Source of the DNA: Solidesulfovibrio sp.
GTDB lineage: Bacteria > Desulfobacterota > Desulfovibrionia > Desulfovibrionales > Desulfovibrionaceae
Reading direction: 5' to 3'
Length of the DNA stretch: 56,177 nt
Assembly (NCBI RefSeq): GCF_038562415.1
Contig: NZ_JBCFBA010000029.1
Span: 1 to 56,177, forward strand
Shown: positions 22,892 to 31,018 of the stretch, in pieces
How the letters are laid out: every line of letters starts with the position of its first letter
How positions within the stretch are numbered: the first letter of the stretch is position 1
Notes under the pieces: generated by a model
Database searches by the model: none
The model's input: only the letters and a program-made list of their open reading frames with translations
Told to the model about the DNA's origin: nothing
Program-made: the position numbers and the translations under genes

Positions 22892-24211
22892 TTACTCGGC
22901 CTCGGGTTTCTCCATGAGCTCGTAGATCAGGTCGCCCAGGAACTTGGTGTGCATGCCGAGGCCAAACTTGCTGATGATGTCCTCCAGGCCGCCGTGGCAG
23001 TTGTGGCAGGGCGCGACCAGGGTGTGCACGCCCGTGGCTTTGAGCTGCTCGGCCTTGATGGAGTTGCCGACGATGCGGACGTTTTTGAAGGGAGGCCCGC
23101 AGTTGATGACGCCGCCGCCGGCGCAGCAGCAGTAGTTGTGTTCGCGGTTGGGCGACATCTCGACCACGTTCTCGCACAGGAAGTGGACCACCTCGCGCAG
23201 CTTGTCCATGAGCCCGCGGCCCCGGATGATGTTGCAGGGGTCGTGGATGGTGACCGGGTCGGCGTACTTGTGGGTCAGCTTGATGCGGCCCTGCTGGATC
23301 AGTTCCCAGAAGAACTCCACCGAGTGGACCACGGGCACGGGGTGCCATTTCCAGCCGAGCCAGCGGTTGGCCACGTCGTAGACGGCCCGGAAGGCGTGGC
23401 CGCACTCGCCCATGACGATGCGCTTGACGCGCAGCCGCTGGGCGGTCTCGTAGTGGGCCCGCTCCACCCGGGACATGATCTCGGAATCGCCGGTGAACAT
23501 GGCCATGTTGGAGTTGTCCCAGCCGGGCGTGGCCGGCATGGTCCAGGACACGCCGGCGGCGTTGAAGATGGCCGCCGCCTGGTAGATGAGCTGGGTGCGG
23601 AATTTCGGTTCCGGGGCGATGACCGAGTACATGAAGTCCGCGCCTTCGACGTCCAGGGGAATGCGCAGCCCGGGGAATTCCTCGCGGGCCTCGTCCTCCT
23701 GCCATTGCAGGGTGTCGGGCCACTCGTCGTCTTTGACCCACATCTGGTTGAGGGTGGCCGAGTGGCTGTGGGCGGTGTCTTGGATGTACTGGGGCGTGCA
23801 GCCCAGCTTGTGGCACAGCCGGCGCACCACGCTGATGATGTAGCCGGTGTCGATGCCCAGGGGGCAGTAGTGGATGCAGCGCCGGCAGAGGTTGCACTCG
23901 GTGTAGGCGATTTGCGCGCATTCGTAGATGACCTGCGGGTCGACCCGGCCGCCGGCGGCCAGAAGGCGCCACATGGTCTGGCTGACCTTGGCCACGGGCG
24001 TGTAGCTCGGGTCCTTGTGCGACATGTAGTAGTGGCAGGCCTTGGCGCACATGCCGCAACGCACGCAGGTTTCGACGTAGGTTTTGAGCCTGGCGCCGCA
24101 TTCGCCGGCGACGAGCTCCTTGAAGACTTTTTCTATCTTCTCCGGGGTCAGCCGGGAAACCCCGCGCCGCAGCCCCGTGTCCTCGATCAAACGATCGGCA
24201 ATGGTGCTCAT
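22892..24211 (-). CDS. tmcB: Tmc complex Fe-S/CCG subunit (HdrD-like)
   Basis: A 439-residue cytoplasmic-side redox protein. Two 4Fe-4S motifs near the N-terminus (Cys49/52/55/59 in CVRCGMCAKAC and Cys106/109/112/116 in CNLCRRCIHYC) precede two CCG domains of the heterodisulfide reductase D type. The second carries CCCAGGGVINCG and APCHNCHG; the first has the degenerate MGECGHAFR. It would take electrons from the membrane subunit toward a thiol/disulfide or sulfite-reduction partner. It follows tmcC by 15 bases. The start is at ATG 24211. Confidence 0.93.
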   Translation of the reverse strand: MSTIADRLIEDTGLRRGVSRLTPEKIEKVFKELVAGECGARLKTYVETCVRCGMCAKACHYYMSHKDPSYTPVAKVSQTMWRLLAAGGRVDPQVIYECAQIAYTECNLCRRCIHYCPLGIDTGYIISVVRRLCHKLGCTPQYIQDTAHSHSATLNQMWVKDDEWPDTLQWQEDEAREEFPGLRIPLDVEGADFMYSVIAPEPKFRTQLIYQAAAIFNAAGVSWTMPATPGWDNSNMAMFTGDSEIMSRVERAHYETAQRLRVKRIVMGECGHAFRAVYDVANRWLGWKWHPVPVVHSVEFFWELIQQGRIKLTHKYADPVTIHDPCNIIRGRGLMDKLREVVHFLCENVVEMSPNREHNYCCCAGGGVINCGPPFKNVRIVGNSIKAEQLKATGVHTLVAPCHNCHGGLEDIISKFGLGMHTKFLGDLIYELMEKPEAE

Positions 24212-24226
24212 GCAATCCTCCGGTGG

Positions 24227-24886
24227 CTACCAGTCCTTGGCGTGTCTGACGGACCCGAACTCCGAGGCGATGTAGCCCCGCGAAAAGACGGCGAACAACA
24301 TATGGGAGAGCCGGGTGAACGGGATGGCGATCAGCATGGCCTCGCCGCACAGGATGTGCAGGGTGGTCACAAGCAGGTTGTCGCCGATGCGATGATAGGC
24401 CAAAACGCCCGTCAGGAAGGTCAGGCCCACCAGGGACACCACCAGGATGTCCTGGGGGCCGGTGACGAAGCGCACTTCCGGGACGCTGACGCGTCGCCAC
24501 AGGAAGTAGGCGCAGATCACGACCACCACGATGGCCAGGGTGTCGGCCGCCCCGTCGGGCAGTGCCGGCCAGGACCAGCCCCGGAAGGTGTCGAAGAGCA
24601 CGATGTGGCCCATGAGGAAAAGCGGCACCAGAAACAGGCAGATGTGAAAGATGAAGGTGGCCGCCGTGACGCCGGGGTTTTCCTTCCAGCCCAGGGCGCC
24701 GAACGGCGTGAACCAGTGGGCCAGGGATTTGATGGCGTGGGGCCAACTGATGTAGGCCACGAAGGCGCCGTCCTTCTTGAAGGCCAGGGCGCGCATGGAC
24801 AGCAGCCGGTAAACCGAACCGAGGATGAAGACGGCGAAGGCCAGCCAGGCCAGGGGGCCGACGGCGAGATCGTACAGGGCGTGCAT
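24227..24886 (-). CDS. tmcC: Tmc complex membrane subunit (NarI/DsrM-like cytochrome b)
   Basis: A 219-residue integral membrane protein with about five transmembrane helices (about 8-26, 75-97, 110-130, 142-162, 172-195). Histidines that can ligate b hemes are in PHAIKSLAHW, FIFHICLF, VLAYHRI and LHILCG. The fold resembles the nitrate reductase gamma/DsrM group. It should carry electrons from the periplasmic cytochrome TmcA to TmcB. GGAGGGAGA precedes ATG 24886, 13 bases after tmcD. Confidence 0.92.
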   Translation of the reverse strand: MHALYDLAVGPLAWLAFAVFILGSVYRLLSMRALAFKKDGAFVAYISWPHAIKSLAHWFTPFGALGWKENPGVTAATFIFHICLFLVPLFLMGHIVLFDTFRGWSWPALPDGAADTLAIVVVVICAYFLWRRVSVPEVRFVTGPQDILVVSLVGLTFLTGVLAYHRIGDNLLVTTLHILCGEAMLIAIPFTRLSHMLFAVFSRGYIASEFGSVRHAKDW

Positions 24887-24899
24887 GACAGTCTCCCTC

Positions 24900-26168
24900 C
24901 TAACCCGCGAAGGCCGCGACCGGGGCCACGATGCGGTGCAGCTTGCCGTCGGCGATGCCCCGGATAAGGACTTTGGTCCCGTCCGGGGAAAAGGCCGGGG
25001 CGAAGCATTTGTCGAAGCTCTGGCCGTAGGGCTTGCCGTCGCACACCACGGTGTGCTTGCCGCCCCGTTCCACGTGCACGGCCAGATGGGCGCCGTCGGC
25101 GCTCCACACCGGGGTCCAGGCCATGTCGTAGCGGCCGGCCCAGACCTTGCCGTCGCACAGGACGGCGAAGGCGGTGTTGTGGTCGTTGCCGAGCGCGGCC
25201 ACGCGGCCGCCCGCGGGGCTTATGACCAGGTCCGTGATCACGGGAAAGGTCACGCCCCAGGGCGCGCCGTCCACGACCACGGTGAAATCGCCGAACCGCA
25301 CGGCGGCGATGGCGGCGAGCTTGGTGCCGTCGGCGGAAAAGGCCTGATGCCACAGTTGGGCGAAGCGCGGCTCCCAGGCCATCTTGTCGTCCACGGCCAT
25401 GCCCCAGGCCCCGGCCTTGCGCACGGGCGCGGCCACCTGGCCCGAAACCGGGTTGAACACCGGCCCCCAGGCGCAGGCGTAGGCGCCCTCCCAGGCCACC
25501 CCGTCCACGGCGATAGTGTAGTCGTAGAGCGTGCGGCGCACGGTCGCGGCCACGCGGCTGCCCGTGGCGTCGAAGGCCGGGTTCCAGCAGTTGACGAAAA
25601 TGTTGTTCCAGGCCTCGCCGTTCACCGCCACGGTGAAGATGCCCTGCTGGAAGGTCTCGATGTCCGCCTGGGCCAGGGACTTGGCCTGGACCACGGCGGC
25701 CGTGGCCTTGCCGTCCCGGGACAGGATCACCTGGTTGGCGTTCTCGTACAACGTTTCCCAGGCCTGCCCGTCCACGGCCAGGCCGTATTGCCCGTCGGCC
25801 TGGATGGGCGCGGCGATCACATCGCCGTCGGCGGAAAAAAGCGTGCCCCAGATGTAGCCGTAGGAAGTTTCCCAGGCCTCGCCGTCCACGGCCATGGTCC
25901 ACTCCCCGGCCGACTGGACCAGCGCCGTCAGGCGCCCGTCGGGCGAGAATCGGGGGTACCAGACCTTGTCGAACGTTTCCTCCCAGACCTCGCCGTTGAC
26001 CGCCATGGAAAATTCGGCGTCCGGCAAAGCGGCGACCATGGCCACGGCCTCGCCGTCCGGCGAGACGTAAGGTTCCTCCAGCCACTCGTATTCACGCGAA
26101 CATTTGCCCAAATCGTCCACGACGACGCGGGCGCCCGGCGTGAAATCCCAGGACTGCGCGACGGACAT
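24900..26168 (-). CDS. tmcD: Tmc complex subunit, beta-propeller-like repeats
   Basis: A 422-residue soluble protein made of repeats of about 45-50 residues built on SPDG/SADG turns followed by a V(N/D)GE-W-type strand (FSMAVNGEVWEE, WTMAVDGEAWET, YGLAVDGQAWET, FTVAVNGEAWNN, YTIAVDGVAWEG). This is a WD40/TolB-like propeller of about eight blades. No signal peptide is visible. It matches the TmcD position in Desulfovibrio operons; its exact role is unknown. ATG 26168 is set by AAGGAGG five bases upstream; the longer frame up to 26411 crosses the promoter and is rejected. First gene of the operon. Confidence 0.88.
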   Translation of the reverse strand: MSVAQSWDFTPGARVVVDDLGKCSREYEWLEEPYVSPDGEAVAMVAALPDAEFSMAVNGEVWEETFDKVWYPRFSPDGRLTALVQSAGEWTMAVDGEAWETSYGYIWGTLFSADGDVIAAPIQADGQYGLAVDGQAWETLYENANQVILSRDGKATAAVVQAKSLAQADIETFQQGIFTVAVNGEAWNNIFVNCWNPAFDATGSRVAATVRRTLYDYTIAVDGVAWEGAYACAWGPVFNPVSGQVAAPVRKAGAWGMAVDDKMAWEPRFAQLWHQAFSADGTKLAAIAAVRFGDFTVVVDGAPWGVTFPVITDLVISPAGGRVAALGNDHNTAFAVLCDGKVWAGRYDMAWTPVWSADGAHLAVHVERGGKHTVVCDGKPYGQSFDKCFAPAFSPDGTKVLIRGIADGKLHRIVAPVAAFAG

Positions 26169-26258
26169 ACCGACCTCCTTGACGGGTGGAAGACGCGCGG
26201 GGCCGCAGGTGCGAACGCGCGGCCCTGTTGCTGCAAACAGACCCCATGTGACTTCCCC

Positions 26259-26288
26259 TTGATAGTCACGAATTTCACGATTAGTCAA
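26259..26288 (-). promoter_or_regulatory. Predicted tmc operon promoter with symmetric element
   Basis: On the minus strand, -35 TTGACT (26283-26288) and -10 TATCAA (26259-26264) are 18 bases apart, about 90 bases before tmcD. The spacer holds a near-symmetric 15-base element (26266-26280) with GAA-T-TTC at its centre, and TAGTCA occurs twice at its edges (26263-26268, 26282-26287). A regulator bound here would block the promoter. Confidence 0.5.
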
Positions 26289-26356
26289 GGCCTCTCTCCT
26301 TTTGAGAGATGTAGTAATATCGCCATATACGACGTGAAAAGGTAGGATATCCCACC

Positions 26357-28639
26357 ATGCGAAGGACGGGAATTGTCCCCTACTCCGATCAATTTTGTTT
26401 GGTATTGTCAACCCTGGTTGTCGTGGCCCTTGCCCTCGCCTCGCCGCCGGCTTTCGCCGCCGCCGGACAGGCCTGGGATCCGCCGCAAAAACCGGCCGCC
26501 ACCCCCCTGCCGCGCTCGGCCAGGTTCGGCGCCGCCGTGGACCGCACGGCCAAATCCCCGGCCGGCGAAGCCACGCCGGCCGGCTACGAGACCGTGCTCG
26601 GCGTCAACGAGGTGCTCTCCGGCAAGCACAAGGAAGGCGCGGCCAGGCTCGCCGCCGTGGCCGGCCGGGCCGGGGCGCTGGCCGATGTGGCCGCCTACTA
26701 CCTGGGCCTTGGCCGTTTCCTGTCCGGCGACGCGCCGGGCGCCGCGGCCGCCCTGGCCGGCCTGGCCGAGGCGCCCCAGGCCTCGTTTCTCGGCCGCGAC
26801 GCCCAGTACCTGGCCCTGGAGGCCGCCTCCCGGGCCGGCGACAACACGCGCGCCCTGGCCCTGGCCGAGGCCTGGCTGACCGAGGCCGACCCGACGCTGG
26901 CTCCGGAAGCCTGGCTGCGGGCCGCGGTTGCCGCCAACGCCTTGGGCCAGCGGCGCAAGGCCGCCGATTTCCTGCGCCACCTGTCGCTCGCCTGGCCCGA
27001 CGCCCAGGCCGCCCAGGCCGGCAACGCCCTGGCCCGGGCGATGTGCGGGGAGATGGGACGGGGGGAAGCCTCCGGCGGCCAGGAGGGGCGGGGCCCCTCC
27101 CGGACCTCCCCGAAAGGGGGGGGAGAGGCGTGCTATGACCCCGATACGCCGGCGAACGTGCTGCTGCGGGCCGAGGCCATGGTGGAGAAGGGCGCGCCCG
27201 AAGCGGCGCTCAAACTGCTGGAGGGCAAATGGCCCTTCGACGCCGGCCAGGCCGCCCGGGCCGAATACGTGCGGGGCAAGGCCCTCTACCGCCTGCGCCG
27301 GTTCAAGGCCGGGGCCGAGGCGTTTGCCCGGGCGGCCGGGGCCGATCCGGCGGCGCCCTTGGCCGGCTGGGCGCGCTATCACGAGGCGCGCTGCCTGTGG
27401 CGGTCCTTCGAGGCCGCCGACCTCGACCGCATGGAGGCGCTGCTGCGCCAGGTCCTGGCCGCGCCCGGGCGCGACGATCCCCTGCGCGAGGTGGCGGCCC
27501 GGCACCTGGCCCTGCTGCTGGTCGAGCGCGGCCGCTTTCCCGAGGCCCTGGCCGCCGCCGGCCAGCTCAAGGGGCTGGCCGTCAGCCCGGATTTGGCCGC
27601 CCAGGGCGCCACGCTCACGGCGCTGCTGCGCTTCGTCACCGGCGACCTGGCCGGCGCCGTGGCCGATCTGGCCGCCTTCCCCGAGCGCTTTCCCGAGGAC
27701 GACTGGGCCGACGGGGCGCGCTACTGGCGCGGCAAGGCGCTCGCCGCCCAGGGCAAGCCCGAGGAGGCGGCCAGGGCCTACCTGGACGTCCTGTCCCGGC
27801 GGCCCAACAGCTACTACGGCGGCCGGGCCCAGGCCGCCCTGGCGGCCATGGGCCGGTCCGTGGGCCCGGGGGTGGTGGCCTCGCCCGTGCGCGAGGGGCC
27901 GCGCTGCCCGGGCCGGGGCGAGCCGGCCTCGGCGCCCGCCGCCGCCGCCCTGGCCAAGGCCCGGCTCCTGGCCGATTCGGGCCTGCCGGCCCTGGCCGAG
28001 ATGCAGCTCGATTTCGCGGCCAGGGCCATGCCCGACCGGGCCGACCTGGCCATGGCCCACATCGAGGCGGCCGAGGCCATGGGCCGGCGCGGCGCGGTCC
28101 TGCGCACGGCCTGGCGCACCTTCGGCGGCTGCCTCGCGCGCGGCACGGCCGGGGATTTGCAGCCCCTGCGCCAGGCGCTTTACCCGCGCGCCCACGCCGG
28201 GCTGGTGACCGCCGCCCTGGCCGGCTCGGGCATCGACCCGGACATCGTCTCGTCGCTGATCCGCCAGGAGAGCTTTTTCGATCCGGACGTGGTTTCCGGG
28301 GCCGGGGCGGTGGGGCTCATGCAGCTGATGCCGGACACGGCCCGGGCCGTGGGCGCCAAGCTTGGCCTGAAGGTCGATCGCCAGGCGCTGTTCGACCCGG
28401 CCGTCAACATCAGGCTCGGGGTGGCCTTTTTCCGGGAGCGCGTGGCCTCGGCCGGCAGCCTTTCCGCGGCCTTGGCCGGCTACAACGCCGGGCAGAACCG
28501 GGCGGCGGTCTGGACGCGGGGATTCGGGGGCCTGGGCGAGGAGCTTTTCACGGAACTGATCCCCTACACCGAGACACGGGACTACGTGCGGCGCATCGAC
28601 GCCAACGCCATGATGTACGGCCGGCTCTACGGGCGCTGA
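26357..28639 (+). CDS. Soluble lytic murein transglycosylase (Slt70-like) with repeat insert
   Basis: A 760-residue exported enzyme that cuts peptidoglycan glycan strands to anhydro-muropeptides. A signal segment (about 10-35) is followed by a long superhelical TPR-like region (about 70-580) and a C-terminal lysozyme-like domain with catalytic Glu in SLIRQESFFDPDV, then GAVGLMQLMPDTA, NIRLGVAFF, ALAGYNAGQNR and PYTETRDYVRRI. Residues 237-257 (EASGGQEGRGPSRTSP onward) coincide with palindromic repeat copy D and interrupt the helical region before CYDPDTPANVLL. ATG 26357 lacks a good ribosome site. The gene is divergent from tmcD and ends overlapping cheW by 13 bases. Confidence 0.9.
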   Translation: MRRTGIVPYSDQFCLVLSTLVVVALALASPPAFAAAGQAWDPPQKPAATPLPRSARFGAAVDRTAKSPAGEATPAGYETVLGVNEVLSGKHKEGAARLAAVAGRAGALADVAAYYLGLGRFLSGDAPGAAAALAGLAEAPQASFLGRDAQYLALEAASRAGDNTRALALAEAWLTEADPTLAPEAWLRAAVAANALGQRRKAADFLRHLSLAWPDAQAAQAGNALARAMCGEMGRGEASGGQEGRGPSRTSPKGGGEACYDPDTPANVLLRAEAMVEKGAPEAALKLLEGKWPFDAGQAARAEYVRGKALYRLRRFKAGAEAFARAAGADPAAPLAGWARYHEARCLWRSFEAADLDRMEALLRQVLAAPGRDDPLREVAARHLALLLVERGRFPEALAAAGQLKGLAVSPDLAAQGATLTALLRFVTGDLAGAVADLAAFPERFPEDDWADGARYWRGKALAAQGKPEEAARAYLDVLSRRPNSYYGGRAQAALAAMGRSVGPGVVASPVREGPRCPGRGEPASAPAAAALAKARLLADSGLPALAEMQLDFAARAMPDRADLAMAHIEAAEAMGRRGAVLRTAWRTFGGCLARGTAGDLQPLRQALYPRAHAGLVTAALAGSGIDPDIVSSLIRQESFFDPDVVSGAGAVGLMQLMPDTARAVGAKLGLKVDRQALFDPAVNIRLGVAFFRERVASAGSLSAALAGYNAGQNRAAVWTRGFGGLGEELFTELIPYTETRDYVRRIDANAMMYGRLYGR
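27063..27127 (+). repeat. Palindromic repeat, copy D, inside the lytic transglycosylase gene
   Basis: Signature GCCTCCGGCGGCC (27068-27080), then a hairpin GGAGGGGC-GGG-GCCCCTCC (27082-27100) and a G-rich end. Same orientation to the gene and same reading frame as copy C in the FAD oxidoreductase, giving EASGGQEGR in both proteins. Confidence 0.85.
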
Positions 28640-29094
28640 CGGGCGGCCAGCTCCTCCAGGGAGAACAGCCGGTCGGCGTCAAGGACCATGACGAAGGCGT
28701 CGCGCAGGCGGGCCAGCCCCTTGACGAAGCGGGGCGGCACGGACAGCCCCATGTCCGGCGGCGGGGCGATGTCGCGGTCGGGAATCTCCACCACCTCGTG
28801 CACGGCGTCGGCCAGGGCGGCGATGGCGAGCGTTTCGCCTTCAAAATCGCGTTCGACCACGATCAGGCACGAGGTGGCCGCGTCCGTTTCGCCCAGTTCG
28901 AGCTTCGCACGCAGGTCCACCACCGAGGCGGCGTTGCCGCGCAGGTTGACCACGCCGCGCAGATGGCCGGGGGAAAGCGGCACCCAGGTGACGGGAAGCA
29001 TGTCCAGCACCTCGGCAATGGCCGACGACTCCAGGGCGAAGCGTTCGCCGCCGAGCGTCAGGGTCAGGTATTGTCGCGAAGCGTCGTCGGCCAT
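28627..29094 (-). CDS. cheW: CheW-like chemotaxis coupling protein
   Basis: A 155-residue CheW domain protein that links receptors to CheA kinase. Family features: YLTLTLGGERFALESSAIAEVL, the conserved PGHLRGVVNLRGNAASVVDLRAKL block (about 40-67), then TSCLIVVE and a final VMVLDADRLFSLEEL. GGAAGGCAG precedes ATG 29094. No CheA or receptor gene is in the window, so it is an orphan that may serve a general array or a dedicated pathway. It ends overlapping the lytic transglycosylase gene tail to tail. Confidence 0.92.
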   Translation of the reverse strand: MADDASRQYLTLTLGGERFALESSAIAEVLDMLPVTWVPLSPGHLRGVVNLRGNAASVVDLRAKLELGETDAATSCLIVVERDFEGETLAIAALADAVHEVVEIPDRDIAPPPDMGLSVPPRFVKGLARLRDAFVMVLDADRLFSLEELAARQRP

Positions 29095-29207
29095 GGGCTG
29101 CCTTCCGTGTCGGGACTATGCTCCGGCGTATACCCGACCCGGGGCTTCGGGGCAATCGCCGCGAAAGACATCACGGCCGGTCGCGGGGGGGGGAGGGCCG
29201 GTCGGCC

Positions 29208-29651
29208 TCAGGCCGGCCGCACGGTCAAGACCGGGATTTTGGCCGTCTTGACCACCTTCTCGGCCACCGAGCCGAAGGGGATGCGGTCCACGCCGCGCCG
29301 GCCGTGGGTGCCCATGATGATCAGGTCCGCCGAGGCCTTGCGGGCGGTTTCCAGAATCTTTTCCGGGGCGTAGCCGTATTCCACCCGGCCCTCGGCCGCG
29401 ACGCCCAGGAACCGCTCGGCCATGAATTCGCCCATGACCCGGTTGGCTCCTTCGAGAATCTGCTCCACCAGGGCCTTGATGTTCTCCGTGGGCACGTACA
29501 GGCTGGCGTAGCGGTTCATGCTCGGCGAGACGTAGAGCACGAGCAGCCGGGCCTCGAGGCCCTTGGCGAACAGGGTTGCGTATTCGGCCAGGTACTGGGC
29601 CGCCTCCGAGAAATCCACGGCCAGCAGGATGGTCTTGACCTGGGGCGACAT
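29208..29651 (-). CDS. Universal stress protein (UspA family)
   Basis: A 147-residue Usp domain. ILLAVDFSEAAQYLAEYA at the start, LLVLYVSPSMNRY, ADLIIMGTHGRRG and the ATP-binding motif G-2x-G-9x-G-S (GTHGRRGVDRIPFGSVAEKV) are all present, so it belongs to the nucleotide-binding subgroup. GGAGGGACG precedes ATG 29651. It is divergent from the radical SAM gene, 149 bases away. Such proteins aid survival in growth arrest or redox stress. Confidence 0.93.
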   Translation of the reverse strand: MSPQVKTILLAVDFSEAAQYLAEYATLFAKGLEARLLVLYVSPSMNRYASLYVPTENIKALVEQILEGANRVMGEFMAERFLGVAAEGRVEYGYAPEKILETARKASADLIIMGTHGRRGVDRIPFGSVAEKVVKTAKIPVLTVRPA

Positions 29652-29800
29652 GGGAGCGTCCCTCCATGGGTTTTCCGCCGTGGGGAAAGTCTATCCCCGG
29701 ACCGGGCGGCAGGCAAGGGCGGCCCCGCCCGCCCCCAAGGCTTGAAGGAGGCGGCTTTTCGGCGTATGGCCAGGATCGCCGTCACGGCATTGGAGGCTTC

Positions 29801-31018
29801 ATGAGCAAACGCAGCAGCGTCGCGCTTGACACGATCATCAAACAAGCCGTCAAAGTGGGCCGCTATCCCTGGATGGCCGGCCGGCTGGCGGCGCTGGAAA
29901 AAGAGAAAATATTCTTTTCGGCCCTCAATCCCCAGGCCGAACTGGGACATGCCCGCAGCATCCGCCAGCTGTCCATCCGCATCACCGACATGTGCAACCT
30001 GCGCTGCCACACCTGCGGCCAGTGGGGGGATCACGGCTTCCTGCACGGCAAGAGCCTCAAGGACCTCAAGAAACAGGAAATTTCACCGGAACGCTACCTG
30101 GCGTTGCTCGAAGACCTGGCCCGCCACGGCCACCATCCCTCGGTCTACCTCTGGGGCGGCGAGCCGACCATGTACGACGGCTGGCTGGAGATCGTCGAAC
30201 GGGCGACGGAACTCAAGATGCCGACGTCCATCGTCACCAACGCCACCAAGCTCGCCGGCGCCGCCGACCGGCTGGCCGCCGCGCCCCTGTTTCTGCTCCA
30301 GATCTCCATCGACGGCCATTCCCGCGAGATCCAGAACGCCGCCCGCCCCTCGGCCAGCGGCGCCGGCGACAACTACCAGGTCATCCAGGATGCCCTGGAC
30401 GCCGTCCGGGAAGCCAAGCGGGCCCACAAGACGAAACTGCCCCTGGTGGCGTCCCTGACCACCATATCCAGCGCCAACGTCAACCATCTGGTGGATATCT
30501 ACGAGGCCTACAAGGACCGGGTCGACCTGTTCGTCTACTACCTGTCCTGGTGGATCGACGAGAAAAGCGCCAAAGCCCACGACGAGGACTTCCACCGCCG
30601 CTTCGGCTTCACGCCCAAGCTGCATTGGGGCTGGGTCGGCGATTGGACCATCAAGGACCACGAGACCCTCGACAGGCAGCTCAAGGAAGTCCGGCGCCGC
30701 TCCAAGGGCCTGGGCAAGCCGGCCGTCACCATCATCCCCAACATCACCGGCCTGGCCGACCTCAAGGAATACTACACCAACCACGAGGCCACTTTCGGCT
30801 ACGACCGCTGCATCTCCATCTACCAGGCCGTGGAGCTCGATTCCAACGGCGACATGTCGCCGTGTCGCGACTACCACGATTACATCGTCGGCAACGTGCG
30901 GGAGAAAACCATCACCGAGCTGTGGAACTCCGAGGCCTACCGCCGTTTCCGGGCGAGCCTGCACACCGAGGGGCTCATGCCCTCGTGCTCCCGCTGCTGC
31001 GGCCTGATGGGGTATTGA
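29801..31018 (+). CDS. Radical SAM protein with SPASM-like C-terminus
   Basis: A 405-residue enzyme. The radical SAM cluster is CNLRCHTC (Cys65/69/72), with the SAM-binding LWGGEPTMY. The C-terminal part has Cys residues in DRCISIYQ, MSPCRDYHDY and PSCSRCCGLMGY, matching SPASM/twitch domains that hold extra Fe-S clusters. These enzymes modify peptides, sugars or cofactors. TTGGAGG upstream fixes ATG 29801. Its stop overlaps the start of a glycosyltransferase (ATGA), so the substrate may be sugar-related or lipid-linked; this is inference. First gene of a plus-strand operon to 33814. Confidence 0.9.
   Translation: MSKRSSVALDTIIKQAVKVGRYPWMAGRLAALEKEKIFFSALNPQAELGHARSIRQLSIRITDMCNLRCHTCGQWGDHGFLHGKSLKDLKKQEISPERYLALLEDLARHGHHPSVYLWGGEPTMYDGWLEIVERATELKMPTSIVTNATKLAGAADRLAAAPLFLLQISIDGHSREIQNAARPSASGAGDNYQVIQDALDAVREAKRAHKTKLPLVASLTTISSANVNHLVDIYEAYKDRVDLFVYYLSWWIDEKSAKAHDEDFHRRFGFTPKLHWGWVGDWTIKDHETLDRQLKEVRRRSKGLGKPAVTIIPNITGLADLKEYYTNHEATFGYDRCISIYQAVELDSNGDMSPCRDYHDYIVGNVREKTITELWNSEAYRRFRASLHTEGLMPSCSRCCGLMGY

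Noticed and set aside
26169-26411. N-terminal extension of tmcD
   Set aside because: It crosses the predicted promoter and overlaps the divergent gene start; AAGGAGG directly before ATG 26168 fixes the start.
29801-31018. HpnH-type hopanoid radical SAM assignment
   Set aside because: The Cys motif CNLRCHTC and the Cys-rich SPASM-like end differ from HpnH, and no other hpn gene is in the window apart from the HpnI-like GT2.
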